Below are positions 27,076-36,244 of a stretch of DNA of 64,000 bases, in pieces. The notes under the pieces were generated by a model. The model saw only the letters and a program-made list of their open reading frames with translations, was not told where the DNA came from and did no database searches. The DNA is from an uncultured Dehalococcoidia bacterium (GTDB lineage Bacteria; Chloroflexota; Dehalococcoidia; Lucifugimonadales; CATOSD01). The position numbers and the translations under genes are program-made. Location: NCBI GenBank assembly GCA_951812395.1, contig CATOSD010000002.1, positions 434,001 through 498,000 on the forward strand, in the 5' to 3' direction. Every line of letters begins with the position of its first letter. Within the stretch, counting starts at the first letter, position 1.

Positions 27076-28929
27076 ATGTTACTTCGCAGAGTGCTCTCCT
27101 TTGCGGTGGTCGTGCTCGTCGTCCCCCTGCTCGTGCTACAGATCGCGATGGTCTCGGCATCCTACACTTTGCTTCAGACGGACTATTTGGCCGACCGTTT
27201 GGAAGAGGCCGGAGCGTACGACTTTCTCCTCGATCGCCTGCTGCCGACGGCGCTGGACGACGCCCGGAACGCCAAGTCACTCTCGGTGGACGGAACCCTG
27301 GACAGCAATCCGCTGATCGTGCTGGGCATCTCCAACCGCCACCTGGTGGCTTGGACGACCAGCGTAGCGCCCCGCGAGTGGTTCGACGAGACCGTGCGCA
27401 CGGCGGCGAAGGAAGTGTGGGCGTACGTGATCGGTCGGAGCGACGAGTTCGCCGTCACACTGCGCCTCCCCACGGAAGACGAAGTGCTTGCTTCGGAGAC
27501 CTCGAACCTCCTCAGGCATTCCCATCTGTACGACTACGCAGTCGATTCACACCTCGTCCCTGCCGCCGAGGAGATTCTGACCGCCGAAGTGCTGCCCTTC
27601 GGATCGGAATTGAGCGCCGCCCGCGTCGAGTCCGCGGTGCGACACGTGGTGTCGAAAGGCTGGTTCGACGCCCGGGTTGCTGACGCCGTAACCGCGTTTG
27701 TGCCGTACGCGACCGGAAGCGAAAGAGGCTTCGACGTGCGCATGGACTTGGCCGAACTCGGGCCGGCCGCCACGGCGGAGTACAAGCTGCTGCTGCACGA
27801 CACGGGCGCGTACGATTCGCTGTACGATTCGATCGTGGAGCCGGCGGTGCTGGCGCTGAACGGCGAGCGCATCGAACTCGCGCCAGGCGTCCTGCTCCAC
27901 ACCGAAGACGTGGTGACGGCCATTCGAGACTCGGGCAGGGGGCAGTGGGCGAGAGGCGAGGTCGACAGGGCCGTGGACGAGGTCTCGGGCTACCTGTTTG
28001 CAGAAACGGACTCATTCTCGTTCGTAGTGACACTGGACCCGATTGCCGACGAGGCGACTTTAAGGCTGGAAGACGTAGTACACGGCAGAATCCTGGCGCT
28101 GTCAACCGTGATCGGTGGGAACGCCGCGGACGCGCAGGCGAGGCGCGCTGTTGCCGGGCGGGCCGACATCATTCTGGCGGACGTCGGGCCGCTGATAGTT
28201 GAGCCGCTGCGCGGTGAGGTGACGTTCACGGATCTTGACATGCGGGACGCTCTCTCCCGCCAGGACAACGAGCAGCTCGATGACATCCGTTTACTTATGA
28301 AAGACGGCTTTCTGTACACCGAAGAGGATCTTCGTGGCGACATCCGGCGCAATTTCGACGACCCCGAAAGCGTGGAACAGGCAATCGAGACGGTTCGCGA
28401 TCTGTTCTCAGACGGCTGGACGTTCACGTACTTCGACCTGCTGGAGGCCACACGCGGCGAAATCAGCCACAACGACTTCGAGTCAATTCGCTATGGGTCC
28501 GGCCTTGTTCGCATGCTCTTGTGGATTGTACCCGTGCTCGCCGGGATCGGGTTGGTGGCGGTGTTCTTGCTTGCCGACGGGCGGTGGCACGTCCGAGCCG
28601 CGTGGGTCGCGGCGACCGTCTCGGCTGGCGCCCTGGCGGCCTGCGCACTCTTTGCGGCGGTCCACTTTGCGACCGGCGCCAGCTACGAGGCGTCCCGCGC
28701 AGACGCCGCCCTCGCCTCCAATGTCACGTCAGAGCTCGCTTACACGCAGGCGCTGGTGGACGTGTGGATGCTGGACTTGGGGCGTGCCGTCGTAGGCGGC
28801 TTTACGTCGGATATCGCCATAAAGTCTGGTGTGTCAGGGGCGGTCGCACTGCTGGCTTTGGTCGCCGCGCTGTGCTTGCCGCAACTAGAGCCGCTGCTGC
28901 GACGCTACGCCTGGCCGCGCCGCAGGTGA
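27076..28929 (+). CDS. Large membrane-anchored protein with internal repeats, unknown function
   Basis: 617 residues. One N-terminal TM segment (SFAVVVLVVPLLVLQIAMV) is followed by an extracytoplasmic region of about 480 residues and three C-terminal hydrophobic segments. The middle contains at least three related units, each with a W-(F)-x-x-x-V-x-x-A start: PREWFDETVRTAAKEVWAYV, SKGWFDARVADAVTAFVPYA and GQWARGEVDRAVDEVSGYLF. They alternate with tyrosine-aspartate helices such as AYDFLLDRLLPTAL and AYDSLYDSIVEPAVLAL. No family was recognised. The start is the ATG that begins the signal anchor; the open frame continues upstream but is antisense to the methyltransferase gene. Confidence 0.75.
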   Translation: MLLRRVLSFAVVVLVVPLLVLQIAMVSASYTLLQTDYLADRLEEAGAYDFLLDRLLPTALDDARNAKSLSVDGTLDSNPLIVLGISNRHLVAWTTSVAPREWFDETVRTAAKEVWAYVIGRSDEFAVTLRLPTEDEVLASETSNLLRHSHLYDYAVDSHLVPAAEEILTAEVLPFGSELSAARVESAVRHVVSKGWFDARVADAVTAFVPYATGSERGFDVRMDLAELGPAATAEYKLLLHDTGAYDSLYDSIVEPAVLALNGERIELAPGVLLHTEDVVTAIRDSGRGQWARGEVDRAVDEVSGYLFAETDSFSFVVTLDPIADEATLRLEDVVHGRILALSTVIGGNAADAQARRAVAGRADIILADVGPLIVEPLRGEVTFTDLDMRDALSRQDNEQLDDIRLLMKDGFLYTEEDLRGDIRRNFDDPESVEQAIETVRDLFSDGWTFTYFDLLEATRGEISHNDFESIRYGSGLVRMLLWIVPVLAGIGLVAVFLLADGRWHVRAAWVAATVSAGALAACALFAAVHFATGASYEASRADAALASNVTSELAYTQALVDVWMLDLGRAVVGGFTSDIAIKSGVSGAVALLALVAALCLPQLEPLLRRYAWPRRR

Positions 28930-29023
28930 GCGGCGTGAACGAAAGGAGTCGTCGCGGCTGCACTGGCAGATTCTCGCTCCACCTGTGGCTTATGCGACTC
29001 TCACTAACCAGGAGTTGCTGACG

Positions 29024-29626
29024 ATGCCTCTATCAGCAAACACCGTCGACAAGTCCAAGTTCAACGACAGTCTGAGCCTCCCATTCGAGCTCAGGCTGAT
29101 GGACTTCGATTCTGCTATGCAGGACGTTTACGACTTCTTCTATGACGTTAACTCCCACCTTGTCGGCAAGGGGCTCGAGCGTCTGGATGACATGCTGCGT
29201 CCGGCGATCCTCTCGGGTGTTTTGTCCGATATGGTCACCGCCAGCCTTGCCAGGCACTCGCGCGCGCTTACAGAGAACCGCTTCTTCAACGGGCATCCCG
29301 ACCTGGTGGTCAGGGGATTCTACGCCAATAACTCAGTGAGGGCAGGAGAGCGGGGTGTGGAGATTAAGACAACCAGGAAGAAAGGCGGAGCGGTTGATAC
29401 GCATGGAGCGCGTGATCAGTGGATGTGCGTGTTCGTCTACACCGTGGACAATGAAACGGAGCCTGCGATGGACAGGCGGCCGCTGACCTTTACGGAGCTG
29501 TACTTGGGCCACGTGACTGTTGAGGATTTCAGGCGTAATCCCAGGGGTGAACTTGGCGCCCGCACGGCCACACTGCATAGAGAAGGAATAGCAAAGCTCC
29601 GTCAGAGCTGGCTCTACAAGCTATAG
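29024..29626 (+). CDS. Probable type II restriction endonuclease (PD-(D/E)xK)
   Basis: A 200-residue protein starting MPLSANTVDK with AGGAG 9 nt upstream. A PD-(D/E)xK-like centre is visible: HPD with D93, then E113-I-K115 in GVEIKTTRKKGG. It is convergent with a DNA methyltransferase gene 15 bp away, which is strong context for a type II R-M pair. No named restriction enzyme is recognised and the target sequence is unknown. Confidence 0.72.
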   Translation: MPLSANTVDKSKFNDSLSLPFELRLMDFDSAMQDVYDFFYDVNSHLVGKGLERLDDMLRPAILSGVLSDMVTASLARHSRALTENRFFNGHPDLVVRGFYANNSVRAGERGVEIKTTRKKGGAVDTHGARDQWMCVFVYTVDNETEPAMDRRPLTFTELYLGHVTVEDFRRNPRGELGARTATLHREGIAKLRQSWLYKL

Positions 29627-29641
29627 TCTAACTCTCGCGAC

Positions 29642-30787
29642 CTACTGAATCGAAAGGTCCGCTAGTTGGTGGATCGCGGTAGCGGCCATGTCGAAGTAGT
29701 GAGGATCCTTTTCCACGCCTATCGATTCGTAGCCGACCGCTTCAGCGGCCGCCAGGGTTGAGCCAGCGCCCGCGAACGGGTCCACAACATTACCGATGCC
29801 TAGGGGTAGGACTGCCCGAACGAGTTGGCGCAGAAAGGCTTGAGGCTTGAGGCTCGGGTGCGGCGCGATGAGCCTTTCTCTCTTCCTTGTGGGGGAAGAT
29901 CTTATGACGTCGCCAAAAGGCGCGTTGGCGGACGGCCTTCTGAAGCCCCCCGTCTTCCAGGTCCTTAGGTTGTCCTGCACTCTACCTTCTATAGGCCTCC
30001 GAAAGGCGGCCCACGGCTCCCACATAGATCTTGGCATCACACTAACCTCGGCGAATTCCTCGTGTGCTCGCTTCGGGCGGTCGCCGCCGCGCATGGTCAT
30101 GACGAGCCTGATTATTTCGCCGCGCTTTTCCAGGCCCGCGTCCGTCAAGGCGGTTGAGAGTATGTGCGAAAGCAGCGGATTCGATGCTACGATGACGTTG
30201 GCCCCCGGAACCAGCTTAGGAAGCAGAAGCCGACCCCAAACGTAGAAAAATTCCCGAAGCTGCGACCGCTGCGAGTCGGTCATAGTGGTGAATCGCGGAA
30301 CAGGCGACCGGCGGTGGCCATCAAACGAAGGGGGAAGTCTCCACACGCCTCCTCTCCCCTTACGCAGCTTGGACTGTTCCTTGGCGGAGTATTCGTGGAG
30401 TCCGAACGGCGGGTCGGTCACTATCCCGTGCAACGAGTTGTCGGGCTGCCGATCTAACCAGTCGAAACAATCTCCGTGGATCAGAGTGGCTCTACCGCAG
30501 TGGAATGGTTTCTTCCAGAGGCTGTCCCCAGGCAGTTCCCGTTGAAGGCCCACAGTATCGACAGGCCCACCTCTGATTCGGTATACTCCCCTCGATTCCC
30601 TCATGAAGAGTGATGGAGTGTTCAGTCGCAGAAAGGAGCGCACGGACGACTCGGGCGTGTGGCCGATTAACCTGGAAACGCGTCCCGCTATGCGTTTTGC
30701 CGTTAGATCCTCGGAGGTGTGGGCCAACACTTGCAGAATCGCGTCACGCACGCGCCCGGGTGGGTTTCTCTTTACGTTTGTGCCCAT
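29642..30787 (-). CDS. Beta-class DNA methyltransferase with N-terminal HARE-like winged helix
   Basis: 381 residues. An N-terminal helix-turn-helix region (about 11-70, VRDAILQVLAHTSEDLTA and the strand GVYRIRG) resembles HARE-HTH. The catalytic motif IV is TDPPFG at about 124-129. The SAM motif DPFAGAGST lies near residue 336, so the order IV-then-I marks the beta class. It probably makes N4-methylcytosine or N6-methyladenine to protect against the neighbouring endonuclease. Start MGTNVKRN is chosen; an upstream in-frame start is possible and no strong RBS is seen. Confidence 0.85.
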   Translation of the reverse strand: MGTNVKRNPPGRVRDAILQVLAHTSEDLTAKRIAGRVSRLIGHTPESSVRSFLRLNTPSLFMRESRGVYRIRGGPVDTVGLQRELPGDSLWKKPFHCGRATLIHGDCFDWLDRQPDNSLHGIVTDPPFGLHEYSAKEQSKLRKGRGGVWRLPPSFDGHRRSPVPRFTTMTDSQRSQLREFFYVWGRLLLPKLVPGANVIVASNPLLSHILSTALTDAGLEKRGEIIRLVMTMRGGDRPKRAHEEFAEVSVMPRSMWEPWAAFRRPIEGRVQDNLRTWKTGGFRRPSANAPFGDVIRSSPTRKRERLIAPHPSLKPQAFLRQLVRAVLPLGIGNVVDPFAGAGSTLAAAEAVGYESIGVEKDPHYFDMAATAIHQLADLSIQ

Positions 30788-31005
30788 GTCGGCATAGTAG
30801 ACGTCCAGACGTCGTGAGTCAAGTACTCTGTCCACACAACACCTCCAACAGGCCCAGTGCGGCAATCAACGTGGTTCTGAAACTGCCGCCCGAAGCGGGG
30901 GCTAGGGTTTGGCGCGGAATGATGTATAATGGGCTTGGACCCGCCGTTGCAGTTGGCGGCGCGGCGATCGGGAGACACGCTTAGCGACCCTGGGAGTAAC
31001 CGCAT

Positions 31006-31368
31006 ATGCAGCAGATGACGCAACGCACGCCACCTCAGCCACTTACGATAAACATCAGCAAGGAAGCCGCAACCCACGTGCGCCAGTTCGCGGCGCAGGC
31101 CGGCAAGCCCGACTCGAACCTTCGCGTTGGCGTGAAGGGCGGCGGATGTTCCGGGCTGACCTACATCCTCGACCTTGTGGAAGAGCCGGGTGAGAACGAC
31201 AAGACTGTCGAAGAGCACGGCCTCAAGCTGTACGTCGACAAAAAGTCCTATGTCTTCCTGGCCGGCACGGTGCTCGAGTACTCGGGCGGGCTCAACGGCA
31301 AAGGCTTCGTGTTCAACAACCCGAACGCCAAGACTACCTGCGGCTGCGGCACCTCGTTCAGCGTATAG
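31006..31368 (+). CDS. erpA: HesB/IscA-type iron-sulfur carrier (ErpA-like)
   Basis: A-type Fe-S carrier of 120 residues. The three cluster ligands are C48 (GGGCSGL), C112 and C114 (TTCGCGTSF). It delivers clusters to apo-enzymes; IspG in this window is one possible client. It precedes ygfZ by 41 bp, an informative pairing since YgfZ also supports Fe-S enzymes. A TATAAT-like box lies at 30925-30930. Confidence 0.92.
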   Translation: MQQMTQRTPPQPLTINISKEAATHVRQFAAQAGKPDSNLRVGVKGGGCSGLTYILDLVEEPGENDKTVEEHGLKLYVDKKSYVFLAGTVLEYSGGLNGKGFVFNNPNAKTTCGCGTSFSV

Positions 31369-31409
31369 GTCAGGCCGCTCCAATCCGCAGCACTCTGTGA
31401 GGGATGCCA

Positions 31410-32441
31410 ATGTCCACCAGCACACATGTCGAAGCACCCCCGGAGCGCTACGCCACGCATGGTGAGGAGTACGACGCCCTCACGCGCGCCGCGGGACTGG
31501 CGCAACGTTCCCACCTCGGACGCATCGAGCTTACGGGCGAGGACGCGCTCGACTTGCTGAACAGGCTCAGCACGAACAAGTTGGAGGACCTGACGCCCGG
31601 CGAGGGCATGTACAGTGTGCTTACCTCCGCCAAGGGCAGAATCGTGGACCTGCTGCTCGTGCTGATGCTGGAAGACCGTCTGCTGCTCGTCGTCGGCCCG
31701 GACGCGCGCGAACGGGTGGCGGAGTGGATCGACTTCTACACGTTCGTTGAGGACGTAACAGCGCGAGACGTTACACCCGACACTGCGATGTTCTCTCTCA
31801 TCGGCCCCAGCGCCGCCGGGATCGTCGAGGAGATCGCAGGCGAGGGCGCGGCGGCGCTGCCACTGTACGGCGTATGCGCGGCGAACGTTGGCGGTTTGAG
31901 CGTGACCGTAATCCGCGATGACTTCGGCGAACTGCCGGGCTTCAACTTCATCGCACCCGCGAGCGATGGCGAACGGATGTGGCGATACCTGGTCGAGCGC
32001 AGCGCCGGGGACGGCGCAAGGCCCGTCGGCTCGCTCGCCCTGGAATCCGTCCGCGTGGAACAGGGCGTGCCCGCCCCAGGACGTGAGCTTTCCGAGGACT
32101 ACAACCCCCTGGAGGCAGGGCTGTTGAAGCACATCAGCTTCAGCAAAGGCTGTTACATCGGGCAGGAGGTTATCGCGCGGCTGGACACCTACAAGAAGGT
32201 GTCCAAGTACCTCGTGGGGCTGTCGTGGGACTCGCTGGAGATGCCGCCCGTGGGAGCGAGCCTGAACGTAGATGGCAAGCGCTCAGGTGTAGTGACTTCC
32301 TCCGTGGGGTCGGAGCGACTTGGACGCGGAATCGGCCTGGGATACGTGCGCAAGGCCCACGCCGGGCCTGGATCGAATCTCACACTGGAACAGGGCGGAC
32401 GAGAGATCAAGGTGCGGGTAGAGGCGTTGCCGTTCAGATAG
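31410..32441 (+). CDS. ygfZ: Folate-binding YgfZ/GcvT-like protein
   Basis: 343 residues with the GcvT fold. The YgfZ signature K-G-C-Y-x-G-Q-E is seen at about 246-253 (KGCYIGQEV). YgfZ binds tetrahydrofolate and helps repair or build Fe-S enzymes. The start is the second ATG of ATG-CCA-ATG, 6 nt after GAGGG. Its 3' end overlaps the convergent fabL-like gene by 8 bp. Confidence 0.9.
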   Translation: MSTSTHVEAPPERYATHGEEYDALTRAAGLAQRSHLGRIELTGEDALDLLNRLSTNKLEDLTPGEGMYSVLTSAKGRIVDLLLVLMLEDRLLLVVGPDARERVAEWIDFYTFVEDVTARDVTPDTAMFSLIGPSAAGIVEEIAGEGAAALPLYGVCAANVGGLSVTVIRDDFGELPGFNFIAPASDGERMWRYLVERSAGDGARPVGSLALESVRVEQGVPAPGRELSEDYNPLEAGLLKHISFSKGCYIGQEVIARLDTYKKVSKYLVGLSWDSLEMPPVGASLNVDGKRSGVVTSSVGSERLGRGIGLGYVRKAHAGPGSNLTLEQGGREIKVRVEALPFR

Positions 32442-33183
32442 TCAGCGAAGCGCCGCCGTCCACGACCAGCACTTGTCCCCTGATCATTCGCGCCGCGTCG
32501 GTGCACAGAAACACCACCACGCGGGCGATGTCCTCCCCGGTGACCGACCTGCCGTCGAGCGTGTTCTCGGTGGCGCTCACCATCTCGTCCCTATTGGGAA
32601 ACGAATCGAACGCGCCGGTCTCCACGTATCCGCCCGAAACGGCGTTTACTGATATGCCCTTTTCCGCCAGCTCGACCGCGAGGTAGCGGGTCATCGACTC
32701 CAGGGCGGCCTTGGACACTCCCACTGAGAAGTAGTAGGGAAGCACCTTCTGCGACCCCTGGCTGGTGATGTTCACCACGCTTCCTCCGCGGGTCATGAGT
32801 CTCGACGCCTCGATAGCGCACAGCCATGGAGCTTTCGCATTGATGTCCAGCGCCCAGTCCCAGTGCTTTTCGCGTAGCTCGCCGGCGGGACGCTGAACGC
32901 CTGAGGCGGCGTTGTTGACAAGGACGTCGAGCGCTCCGAACTCGGCCTCGACGCGGGAGAACATCTGCCTGATCTTGTCGGAGTCGCCCAGGTGCGCCCG
33001 GATGCTGACGCACCGGACGCCCTCGCTCTCGACGTCGCGCCGCGTCTGCTCGGCGGCCGTGGAATTGGACCGGTAGTTGATCGCCACGTCGGCGCCGCGC
33101 TGCGCGAACTCCAGCGCGATAGCGCGCCCGATGCCGCGAGACCCGCCCGTGACGAGCACGGTCCTGCCCTCAAAGTCTCTCAT
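32434..33183 (-). CDS. fabL: FabL-type enoyl-[ACP] reductase (NADPH)
   Basis: A 249-residue short-chain dehydrogenase that reduces enoyl-ACP, the last step of each elongation cycle. The nucleotide motif is TGGSRGIGR. The catalytic pair is Y151-x6-K158 (YFSVGVSKAAL), the wider spacing of enoyl reductases and the same positions as in B. subtilis FabL. The segments ALESMTRYLAVEL, NAVSGGYVETGAF and MIRGQVLVVDGG also resemble FabL. Last gene of a five-gene fatty-acid operon. An ordinary SDR is the alternative but is less likely given Y-x6-K. Confidence 0.82.
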   Translation of the reverse strand: MRDFEGRTVLVTGGSRGIGRAIALEFAQRGADVAINYRSNSTAAEQTRRDVESEGVRCVSIRAHLGDSDKIRQMFSRVEAEFGALDVLVNNAASGVQRPAGELREKHWDWALDINAKAPWLCAIEASRLMTRGGSVVNITSQGSQKVLPYYFSVGVSKAALESMTRYLAVELAEKGISVNAVSGGYVETGAFDSFPNRDEMVSATENTLDGRSVTGEDIARVVVFLCTDAARMIRGQVLVVDGGASLTI

Positions 33184-33238
33184 CTCGCTCGTCCGGTCCG
33201 TGGCGGCGGTAGGAGTGCCATGTGGGAGCGGCGCCCCG

Positions 33239-33991
33239 CTAGATTGCCATTCCGCCGTCGACGCTGATCACCTGGCCCGTCATGTAGCTGGCCTTCTCGC
33301 TTGCCACGAACGCCGCGAGGTGCGCCACGTCATCGACCTTGCCGAAGTGGCCCTGCGGTATCCAGGTCATGATCCGGTTCTTCTGCTCCTGCGTCAGCCC
33401 TGCCACCGTGTCGGTGCTGATGTAGCCGGGGGTAATGGTGTTGACGGTGATGTTGCGCGTGGCGATCTCCTTGGCCAGGGCCTTGGTGAACCCGATTAGG
33501 CCGGCCTTGGAGGCGGAGTAGTTTGCCTGGCCCACGTTGCCGCGAATGCCGACCACGGAACCAATGTTGATTATGCGTCCCCAGCGCCCGCGCATCATGC
33601 CCCTCAGCGCCGCGCGCGTGCAGTAGAACGTGCCGGTCAGGTTGGTTGCCAGCACGCGGTCCCACGCCTTGTCGGACATCCTGATCAGTAGCCCGTCGTC
33701 GATGATTCCGGCGTTGTTTACCAGGATGTCAATGCGGCCCCAGGTTCGGTTCACCTCGTCGACCATCGCGGTGACCTGCTCTATGTCGCTCACGTCGGCG
33801 TGGACGGCGATCGCCTCGACGCCGGCGTCTTCGATGCTTTCGACAACCTCGTTCGCCGCGTCGGGCGACGTGTTGTAATTGACGGCCACCTTGACGCCCT
33901 GTTCCGCCAGCCGCAGGGCTATGGCTTTACCTATGCCCTTGGAGGCGCCGGTGACAAGCGCGGCTTTTCCTTCAATGTCCGATCTCTTCAA
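33239..33991 (-). CDS. fabG: 3-oxoacyl-[ACP] reductase FabG
   Basis: A 250-residue SDR with TGASKGIGKA, NNAGI, the Ser of NIGSVVG and the standard Y-x3-K (NYSASKAGL). The closing GQVISVDGGMAI is typical of FabG. It lies between plsX and fabL in a fatty-acid operon, supporting the assignment over a generic SDR. Confidence 0.93.
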   Translation of the reverse strand: MKRSDIEGKAALVTGASKGIGKAIALRLAEQGVKVAVNYNTSPDAANEVVESIEDAGVEAIAVHADVSDIEQVTAMVDEVNRTWGRIDILVNNAGIIDDGLLIRMSDKAWDRVLATNLTGTFYCTRAALRGMMRGRWGRIINIGSVVGIRGNVGQANYSASKAGLIGFTKALAKEIATRNITVNTITPGYISTDTVAGLTQEQKNRIMTWIPQGHFGKVDDVAHLAAFVASEKASYMTGQVISVDGGMAI

Positions 33992-34046
33992 ATCGCCTCC
34001 TGAATAGCAAAACGTTCGATTGGCCCAGGCGGGCGGGGTTCGGGCG

Positions 34047-35069
34047 CTAGCTCGCGACCGTGTTCCTTATCCTTGCGAGCTCTTCGTTCAGCCCGCTCAC
34101 GAACTGGCTTTCCACGGTCCTCTTGGCTGTGGCGATAGCACGCTTGACGCCGGTGCGCCTGGCGCGGCCGTGCCCAACTATGCTTACTCCGTTGACGCCG
34201 AACAGCGGGCCGCCGCCCCAGGATTCGACAATGTTGTTCAACTCGTACACCTTGCTGGCGACTCGCTCCAGCTCCTCGGCGGGCAGGCTGTCTCGCAGCG
34301 CGTCGCGCAGGTGGCTGGCCAGTGCTTGTCCCAGCCCCTCCGTCAGCTTCATGACGACGTTGCCGACGAACCCGTCGCAGACGACGACTTCGGCCCGCCC
34401 GAAGGGCAGCTCGTTGGGCTCGATATTGCCGATGAAGTTCAGTCCGCTCTTCTCCAGAAGCTCCGTGGTCTCTTTGACCTGGTTGTTGCCCTTGCCCGCC
34501 TCGCTGCCCACGCTGAGCAGCGCCACCCGGGGATTCTCGATGCCCCAGAATTTGCGGGCGAACACGTCGCCTATCGCGCCGAACGTGAGCAACTGCGCAG
34601 GGCGCGAGTCCACGTTCGCCCCCAGGTCGATGATGGCCGTCCGCGGGGCGAGGCCCAACACCGGACCCCCGATGGCCGGTCGGTCTATGCCCTCCGGCAT
34701 GCCGAGCACGAAGGCGGCGGCGGCCATCGTGGCGCCTGTCGATCCCATCGACACGCAGGCGTCCGCCAGGCCGAACTTGACCAGTCCCGTCGCCACGATG
34801 ACGGAAGCCTTCGGATTCTGGCGCAGTGCGATCGCGGGCGATTCACCCTCGCGCACGTAGCCCTCGGAGGGCACGATCCTGATCGGCAGACCGTCGACGT
34901 CGTAACGGGCAAGCTCCTCCCGCAGGACGTCCTCGTCTCCCACCAGGCGCACGTCCACGTCGAACTCCGCGACGGCCTCCACAGCGCCCGCGACGAGCTC
35001 AGCCGGCGCGTTGTCGCCGCCCATCGCGTCCAGGGCTATCTTGGTGCGCCTTTGCTTACGGCTAGTCAA
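34047..35069 (-). CDS. plsX: Phosphate acyltransferase PlsX
   Basis: PlsX makes acyl-phosphate from acyl-ACP for glycerol-3-phosphate acylation. The 340-residue protein has the N-terminal IALDAMGGDNAP and later GSTGATMAAA, GANVDSRP and CDGFVGNVVMK, all diagnostic. Located 55 bp upstream of fabG and 12 bp downstream of the MaoC gene. Confidence 0.96.
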   Translation of the reverse strand: MTSRKQRRTKIALDAMGGDNAPAELVAGAVEAVAEFDVDVRLVGDEDVLREELARYDVDGLPIRIVPSEGYVREGESPAIALRQNPKASVIVATGLVKFGLADACVSMGSTGATMAAAAFVLGMPEGIDRPAIGGPVLGLAPRTAIIDLGANVDSRPAQLLTFGAIGDVFARKFWGIENPRVALLSVGSEAGKGNNQVKETTELLEKSGLNFIGNIEPNELPFGRAEVVVCDGFVGNVVMKLTEGLGQALASHLRDALRDSLPAEELERVASKVYELNNIVESWGGGPLFGVNGVSIVGHGRARRTGVKRAIATAKRTVESQFVSGLNEELARIRNTVAS

Positions 35070-35081
35070 GTCGTCACTGCC

Positions 35082-35495
35082 TCACAGTCCGGTCACCACG
35101 CTGGCGTCGCCGCTTATGACCACGTCGCCATTCTGGTTCTTCACGCCTACGCCGCACAGGATTACGCTATGCCCGCTTTCCTGCGACACACTCTTCACAA
35201 TGCCGTGCGCCGTCAGCGTGTCTCCGGGGTGGGAAGGCGCGCGCAGCCGCAGCTTCATCTTCCCCGTTGCGGGCCAGTCATTGCCGTAGGCGCGCGTCAG
35301 CATCTCAGACACGAAGGCTATAACCATCATGCCGTGGGCGATGGTGCCTCCGAACTGGGTTGTCGCGGCGAACTCCTTGTCCAGGTGAATGGGGTTAAAG
35401 TCTCCGGCGGCGCGCGCGTATCTCTCGATACGCTGCTGCGTGATTTGCCGTTCGATGGTGGGCAGTTCCTCGCCCTGTGTCGTGTAGCGTCGCAT
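35082..35495 (-). CDS. MaoC-like (3R)-hydroxyacyl dehydratase, catalytic subunit (HadB-like)
   Basis: A 137-residue hotdog-fold protein with the hydratase motif D32-x4-H37 (GDFNPIHLD), followed by the conserved IAHGMM. Likely dehydrates 3-hydroxyacyl-ACP in place of FabZ. It pairs with the next upstream gene, which lacks the motif, as in mycobacterial HadA/HadB heterodimers. Confidence 0.85.
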   Translation of the reverse strand: MRRYTTQGEELPTIERQITQQRIERYARAAGDFNPIHLDKEFAATTQFGGTIAHGMMVIAFVSEMLTRAYGNDWPATGKMKLRLRAPSHPGDTLTAHGIVKSVSQESGHSVILCGVGVKNQNGDVVISGDASVVTGL

Positions 35496-35512
35496 CTTTG
35501 CTCGATGAGCAG

Positions 35513-35914
35513 CTACATCGGCAGCATGACGGTGGTCTTGCCGGTGAGAGCCGCCCGACCGTCAGTGTTCGCCGCTTCCAGGCTCACCACGAGAACGCGC
35601 ATCCCTCGACGGACCGAGTTTTGCAGCACTTTCGCGCGGCATTCGAGCGTTTCGCCGACAGCTACAGGCCGCGCAAACTCCAGATCCTGGGCCAGGTGCA
35701 GCGAGCCGCCGGGCAGATCGAGCGCGCGGACAACACCGCGGAAGCTCAGCGCCGCGACGGCCATCGCCGGCGCGAGCCGCGGTCCGGCACTTGACGAGAC
35801 CGGCGTCTCGTCGCCCACCGCGTCCAGGTAGCGCGCGACCGTCTCTTCGTCCAGCGAAAGCGTGTCACGGGCCAACTGGCTACCGGGCGAAAGGGAAGCG
35901 TAATCTATCGGCAA
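35513..35914 (-). CDS. MaoC-like dehydratase, non-catalytic subunit (HadA-like)
   Basis: About 133 residues, hotdog-type, starting at TTG after GAGGG (MPIDYASLSPG). Segments SLHLAQDLEFARPVAVGE match N-terminal MaoC domains. The D-x4-H catalytic motif is absent, as expected of a HadA-type stabilising/substrate subunit. First gene of the fatty-acid operon, 17 bp before the catalytic partner. Confidence 0.75.
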   Translation of the reverse strand: MPIDYASLSPGSQLARDTLSLDEETVARYLDAVGDETPVSSSAGPRLAPAMAVAALSFRGVVRALDLPGGSLHLAQDLEFARPVAVGETLECRAKVLQNSVRRGMRVLVVSLEAANTDGRAALTGKTTVMLPM

Positions 35915-36244
35915 ATTTGCCCTCGTCCAAAACGTTTGTAGGATTATAGTAGGGCAGGCCCGGCAAATCAACGAATGCGCGGAGCATGAGCCTGTTTCAG
36001 ATTACCAATTGCGCCCGAAACCGTCTGCCTCACCAACAGCCTGACCCCGTGGAATCAGGTCGCGGTAACAACGGTCTTGGGGGCGCCAGGTAGTCTGAAA
36101 AAGGCTCGAGGAACATCCGGCAGACTACGTCCGGAGGCAGTCCATCTCGACTGCCGCTTCGCGTCGGGCCTTGCGTGTAGTATGCTGCCGCCCTAAAATG
36201 CCCAGCGAGAATAGGTTTTGACAGCGGAGTGAAGGAGATTCCAA
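35915..36244. other. Divergent intergenic region
   Basis: About 330 bp between the divergent fatty-acid operon and the SelA-like gene. It must hold promoters for both, but no convincing -35/-10 pair was found. It contains GCCTGTTTCAGATT (near 35990), also present near 24475. No gene seen. Confidence 0.5.

Noticed and set aside
27076..28929. Histidine kinase or transporter assignment for the repeat membrane protein
   Set aside because: No ATPase, kinase or transporter motifs; only anchors and repeats are visible.
34020..35831. 603-residue + strand frame
   Set aside because: Shadow of plsX and the MaoC genes on the other strand; no family motifs.
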